A stretch of DNA of 64,000 nt from an uncultured Pseudomonadota bacterium (GTDB taxonomy: Bacteria > Myxococcota_A > UBA796 > JAFGLY01), in NCBI GenBank assembly GCA_937912125.1, contig CALDOK010000390.1, positions 1 to 64,000 on the forward strand, written 5' to 3'. Shown here piece after piece: positions 60,729 through 64,000 of the stretch (within the stretch, counting starts at the first letter, position 1; the number at the start of each line of letters is the position of its first letter). A program made the position numbers and the translations under genes. The notes under the pieces are model-generated. The model was given only the letters and a program-made list of their open reading frames with translations. It was not told the DNA's origin and ran no database searches.

Positions 60729-61145
60729 CTGGGTCTGGACTATCGCGCCGGATTCTTTGTGGTCAGAGGCAGCGTCCAGCGCGGTGTATACGGCCGCCCG
60801 TGGTCCATCTGCAGGCCCCCGCTCAGCCTGCGTCTTCCGCTGGAGCTCAGGAGCGAAGGCGGCCCTGCGCAGGCGGTGCCCCTGTGCGCGGTCCTCGGGA
60901 GCCGTGAACAGAGGCGGGCGAGCAACCAGGGTAGAGTCGAACGTTCCATTTCTGCGAGAGGGTGAGGGTGAACGTTCCATTTTCGCCTCCTTCCCGTGCG
61001 GGTGGAAGATGAGGGAACGGTAGAACGTCTGTTTTGGGGCACCCCTCGGGTTCCGACCCGCCGGAGTGGAACGTTCGAGGTGATCCTGTCGCCGGAGTGG
61101 AACGTTGGGTGCGATCCTTGTTGCACTCGAGCGTGGCCCGCCTCG
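60729..61145. repeat. intergenic array of GAACGTTCCA with 31-bp period, mirrored
   Basis: In this 417-bp gap without genes, GAACGTTCCA occurs at 60939-60948 and 60970-60979, and its complement TGGAACGTTC/G at 61067-61076 and 61098-61107. Both pairs have a 31-bp start-to-start period and mirror each other around about 61023. The right pair extends to the direct repeat GCCGGAGTGGAACGTT. Between them is a CGGGT-TCCG-ACCCG hairpin (61047-61060). The periodicity near three helical turns suggests protein binding or a small non-autonomous element. Confidence 0.65.
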
Positions 61146-62570
61146 TCAGCGCCACCGCCACAGCTTGCCCAGGAACTCGATCCCCGTCCACGCGCTCTCC
61201 ACCACGAACCTCACACCGCCCCACAGCCCATAGCGGCGCAGGATGGTGAAGCCGGTGCGGAGACGCAGGCCGGGCAGCATGTAGAGCAGGAAGAGCCACA
61301 GGTAGAAGCTGGCGGTGCTCATGTGGCTGGGCTGCTGGTGCAGCCGCAGCAGGTCGTAGCGCCAGAGGTCCTCGGCGGGGGGCAGGGGGGCGTCCTGGGC
61401 GGCCGCCTGCTGGCGAGCCAGGGTGGTGCCGGGCAGCACGGTCAGGGTGCTGAATGTGGCGAAGCAGAGCCCCTGGCGCACGATCCACCACGCCATGCGG
61501 GCGAAGTCCCCGTGGCGCCAGGCGGGGTTGGCCATGAAGAGCGAGAACAGCTCGATGTCCAGGGCCTTGCAGCATGCGATGGCCGCGGTGTTGTCGTCGG
61601 CCCGGGCGCGCTTGCGCACGGCCTCCAGCTCGGTGTCGGTGACGAACTCGAAGCCCACGATCAGGGCCTCGAGGCCCACGTCTCGCAGCTCGGCCATGCG
61701 CTCGGGGTGGCGGGCCACGAAGTCCGCGGTGCCGTAGGCGATCAGGCGCTTGGAGACCCCCCGCTCCCGCATGGCCGCGCAGAACTCAGCCACCCGCTCT
61801 GGGGTGGTGAGGAAGTTGTCGTCGACGATGAAGACACAGGGCGCGTCCAGGGCAGCGATCTCGTCCACTACGGCCGGGATGGGCCGCGGGCCGTAGCCGC
61901 CGCCGTGCATGCGGGCGCAGAAGCAGAAGGTGCAGGGGCCGGGGCAGCCGAACGCGGTCTTCACCGAGGCGCAGGGCTGGAAGTACATGGTCTTGTAGCG
62001 GTCGCCGTGGTCGGCCATCATGGGCCGCTTGGGCGTGGGCAGGGCCGCGGGCTCGAGCAGGGGGCCTGGGTTCTTGCGCCAGGCGCCGTCGACGCCCGGG
62101 AAGGCGCAGCCGGGCAGGTCCTGGAAGGGCTCACCCCGGGCCACCCGCTGCAGCAGGCGGGCGATGCCGTTCAGGGCGTCGGCGAACAGCACCCCGTCGA
62201 TGGCGGGGTCGAACAGGTGCTCGGGCAGGACCTCGGCATGCACGCCCCCCACGAAGATCTTCGGGGGTGGCCGCAGGTCTCTCTTCATGGCCCGGGCCAT
62301 GGTCAGCACCGCCGGGATGTTGGTGATGTGGGCGGTGAAGAGCACCACCTCGGCTCCCAGTCGGCGGGCGGTGGAGAGGGGGCTGCCCCGCTCGATCAGG
62401 CCGTCCCACAGGGCCACGGTGTGGGTGGGGCCTCGCTGCGGGTCGGTGAGCACGGTGTAGAGGTACTCGAGCTCCAGGGGCTCGCAGCACATGGCCCGGT
62501 CCATGCGGATGGTCTGGACCGCGGGCGCAGGGCGCACCGCCATGACGCGCAGGCCGGGCTCTGCGCTCAT
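61146..62570 (-). CDS. B12-binding-type radical SAM protein, paralogue of gene at 45063
   Basis: The protein has 474 residues. ATG 62570 overlaps the upstream stop (ATGA). The N-terminal cobalamin-type Rossmann part (LGAEVVLFTAHITNIPAVL, KIFVGGVHAEVLPEHLFDP) is followed by KTAFGCPGPCTFCFCARM with the CxxxCxxC cluster motif, CVFIVDDNFLTTPERV, VGFEFV and LTVLPGTTLAR. A C-terminal helical tail (LWLFLLYMLPGL) may associate with membrane. The shared FGCP..C.FCFC and VDD.FL signatures show paralogy with the gene at 45063. The two downstream-to-upstream neighbours are acyltransferase-like genes, so this forms a second small pathway. Confidence 0.9.
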   Translation of the reverse strand: MSAEPGLRVMAVRPAPAVQTIRMDRAMCCEPLELEYLYTVLTDPQRGPTHTVALWDGLIERGSPLSTARRLGAEVVLFTAHITNIPAVLTMARAMKRDLRPPPKIFVGGVHAEVLPEHLFDPAIDGVLFADALNGIARLLQRVARGEPFQDLPGCAFPGVDGAWRKNPGPLLEPAALPTPKRPMMADHGDRYKTMYFQPCASVKTAFGCPGPCTFCFCARMHGGGYGPRPIPAVVDEIAALDAPCVFIVDDNFLTTPERVAEFCAAMRERGVSKRLIAYGTADFVARHPERMAELRDVGLEALIVGFEFVTDTELEAVRKRARADDNTAAIACCKALDIELFSLFMANPAWRHGDFARMAWWIVRQGLCFATFSTLTVLPGTTLARQQAAAQDAPLPPAEDLWRYDLLRLHQQPSHMSTASFYLWLFLLYMLPGLRLRTGFTILRRYGLWGGVRFVVESAWTGIEFLGKLWRWR

Positions 62571-63565
62571 GGGTGGTCCTTGAACACCCGGGGCTGCTCG
62601 AAGCCCTCGCCGTAGACCAGCCACGGAGCAGCCTGTCTCAAGGCGCTGCGCACCGGGCGCCAGCGGTTCCAGGCGAACATGCCGCGGGGCTGCAGGGTGG
62701 CCCCGGTGCGCAGCTTGGGGACCTCGGCGGTCTGGCCCAGGTCGATGACGGGGGCGCCGGCCTGGATGCCTGCTCGGATCACGTCGAACAGCAGGTTGAA
62801 GTAGGTCTTGTGCTCGGTGTTGAGGCCCTGGTCCACGCCGCCCATGAAGAAGGTGGCGCGGTCGGGTTCCACCGCGCTGATGTGCCAGCCCAGCAGGTCG
62901 CCGGCACGCTCGAAGCGGGTGAGCCGGAAGGGCGCGGGCAGCTGGGCCAGGAAGCCGTGGCTGAGCTTCTCGAGCTTGGCCTCGCTGCGCTCGTAGGCGC
63001 CCAGGTAGAGCCCATAGCCGCGCTCGGTGAGCTCGCCGCAGGGGCCCTCGATGCGCTCGGCCCCGGCCATGGCTGCGGTGATCTGGTGGTGACGACGTCG
63101 GTAGTCGGAGCGCTGGGCGGCCAGGTAGGCGTCGAAGCTGGCGTGCTCGTGCTCGAGCACGACGGTGGGCAGGGTGGGGCCCTGGACCAGCCCGGGCAGG
63201 GTGGGACGAGGGGCGCTGTTGAGCCCCAGCACCAGGCCGCGCTCGCGCTCGAGCACCGCGGCCAGCAGGGGGTTGGTGTGAGCCGGCTTGCCCAGCAGCC
63301 CCGGCCAGGCCACCGAGCAGGGCACGCCGATCACCGTCATGCGCAGGGGGCTGCGGACGTTCTGGAAGGTGAGGACATCGAGGGTCAGGTCGTAGGCGAT
63401 GGCTCCGGCCACCAAGTCCGCGCCCCGCCACAGGCCGTAGTAGCGCTGGTGGCAGGGGTTGTGCCGCTCGCAGTGCTCCAGGAAGGCGCGGGTGCGGAAG
63501 CAGGTGCCGGCCAGCTCGTCCCAGGCGGGGGGGAGCACGGCGGCTCGCGGCCAGCGCGTGATCAC
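62567..63565 (-). CDS. GNAT/FemAB-like acyltransferase
   Basis: The protein has 332 residues. GTG 63565 directly abuts the upstream stop. The fold resembles the acetyltransferase-6/BioF2 (FemAB-related) group: paired GNAT-like halves with HNPCHQRYYGLWRGADLVAGAI, a central YRRRHHQITAAM segment and the C-terminal DLGQTAEVPKLRTGATLQPRG, where family members position the acyl or aminoacyl donor. Likely role: transfer of an acyl or aminoacyl group to the product of the radical SAM enzyme encoded just downstream (4-bp overlap). The donor and acceptor are unknown. Confidence 0.75.
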   Translation of the reverse strand: MITRWPRAAVLPPAWDELAGTCFRTRAFLEHCERHNPCHQRYYGLWRGADLVAGAIAYDLTLDVLTFQNVRSPLRMTVIGVPCSVAWPGLLGKPAHTNPLLAAVLERERGLVLGLNSAPRPTLPGLVQGPTLPTVVLEHEHASFDAYLAAQRSDYRRRHHQITAAMAGAERIEGPCGELTERGYGLYLGAYERSEAKLEKLSHGFLAQLPAPFRLTRFERAGDLLGWHISAVEPDRATFFMGGVDQGLNTEHKTYFNLLFDVIRAGIQAGAPVIDLGQTAEVPKLRTGATLQPRGMFAWNRWRPVRSALRQAAPWLVYGEGFEQPRVFKDHP

Positions 63566-64000
63566 CTACAGATCCCCATCGAACACACAGTAGCGCCGCG
63601 CCGGCTCGATCTCGTCGCCGAACGCCTTGGCCAGGTAGCGCAGGGTCATGCCCATGCTGTCCTGGTTCTGCTCGAAGATGAAGCCGCCCTCGGTGTAGTG
63701 GTAGCCGCCGGCCTGGACCGAGCGGATCATCTGCATGATCATGCCGGGCACCACGCCTCGGTTGCGGCATGCGGGGTGTACGGCGATCTCGGTCAAGCGC
63801 ACGGACTGGATGGGATTGCGCAGGTGGTACCGGGCCACATGGCGCAGCCCCAGGGGCTCGTCGCCCCGGACCAGCTCGTTGAAGTCGGGGTACCACAGCA
63901 GGAAGCCCACCGGCTTGCCGTCTTCCTCGGCGAAGATCAGGTTCTCTTCCTTGAGCAGGAAGCGGAAGGGGTGGAACAGCTCCCAGTCTTCGGTGGTGGT
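63566..64000 (-). CDS. GNAT-like acetyltransferase (5' end outside window)
   Basis: This is the C-terminal 144 residues of a protein that continues beyond the right edge. KPVGFLLWYPDFNE and IQSVRLTEIAVHPACRNRGV match beta strands 4-5 and the acetyl-CoA loop of GNAT enzymes (RNRGVVPGMIM), followed by YTEGGFIFEQNQDSMGMTLRYLAKAFG. Its stop codon abuts the start of the next gene. It belongs to the minus-strand operon with the FemAB-like and radical SAM genes. Confidence 0.75.
   Translation of the reverse strand, partial: TTTEDWELFHPFRFLLKEENLIFAEEDGKPVGFLLWYPDFNELVRGDEPLGLRHVARYHLRNPIQSVRLTEIAVHPACRNRGVVPGMIMQMIRSVQAGGYHYTEGGFIFEQNQDSMGMTLRYLAKAFGDEIEPARRYCVFDGDL

Noticed and set aside
1-64000. 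tRNA, rRNA, transposase or integrase genes.
   Set aside because: None recognised by eye on either strand: no CCA-ended cloverleaf pattern, no conserved rRNA stretches, no DDE or tyrosine-recombinase motifs. Short or divergent cases cannot be excluded without a search.

Overview
The window is very GC-rich, gene-dense DNA that looks chromosomal and most resembles an uncultured Myxococcota-type bacterium. This is an inference from gene content, not a database match. The clues are many lipoproteins whose mature N-terminus is rich in Asp-Thr-Gly, MopE-type Asp/Cys repeats, FG-GAP repeat proteins, a trypsin-like protease ending in a MYXO-CTERM-like tail (Cys, hydrophobic segment, four Arg), a soluble-style Ser/Thr kinase, and an adjacent alpha-2-macroglobulin/PbpC pair. 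No rRNA, tRNA, CRISPR array or transposase was recognised.

Left end (1-8182): a probable anti-phage island. A DndD-like SMC-type ATPase (cut by the window edge) overlaps a protein that appears to fuse a DndE-like domain to a HerA/FtsK-type ATPase. An unknown protein and an AlbA_2/Schlafen-type ATP-binding regulator carrying a 12-bp in-frame tandem repeat follow. After about 0.9 kb of degenerate sequence comes a HipB/HipA toxin-antitoxin pair with a well-defined operator/promoter.

8.3-17.3 kb: a lipoprotein, then a tightly overlapping operon (9520-13610) of a sigma-factor-like protein, two unknown proteins and a Lon-like protease/TPR protein. About 100 bp later on the same strand is a Ser/Thr kinase whose N-terminus carries a HEPN-like R-x4-H motif. 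This looks like an undescribed signalling or conflict system and is the best candidate for a new system in the window. A NYN/OST-HTH RNase-like gene converges on it.

17.7-41.1 kb: cell-envelope genes. These are a large alpha-2-macroglobulin and PbpC (translationally overlapping), a membrane protein, a Cys/Met-metabolism PLP enzyme, a trypsin-like protease, a TAP-type hydrolase, several secreted or lipid-anchored proteins (one with MopE repeats plus a lamin-tail domain), a PHP-type phosphoesterase and an ABC1/UbiB-like kinase.

41.1-47.1 kb: five genes on the minus strand, four radical SAM enzymes (two SPASM-like, two B12-binding type) and a methyltransferase, mostly overlapping. A paralogous B12-type radical SAM gene with two GNAT/FemAB-type acyltransferase genes closes the window (61.1-64 kb, last gene truncated).

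47.3-61.1 kb: a lipoprotein, a GNAT-nitrilase fusion and a sulfatase-family lipoprotein, then a two-gene operon of very large membrane-anchored surface proteins (one with LysM), a zinc-ribbon membrane protein and two FG-GAP/VCBS secreted proteins. The sulfatase gene is flanked by fragments of its neighbours. A frameshifted piece of the nitrilase gene lies on one side and a copy of the surface protein's C-terminal membrane segment on the other, which indicates an old tandem duplication later disrupted. An intergenic array of the 10-mer GAACGTTCCA (two copies each way, 31-bp period) precedes the final cluster.
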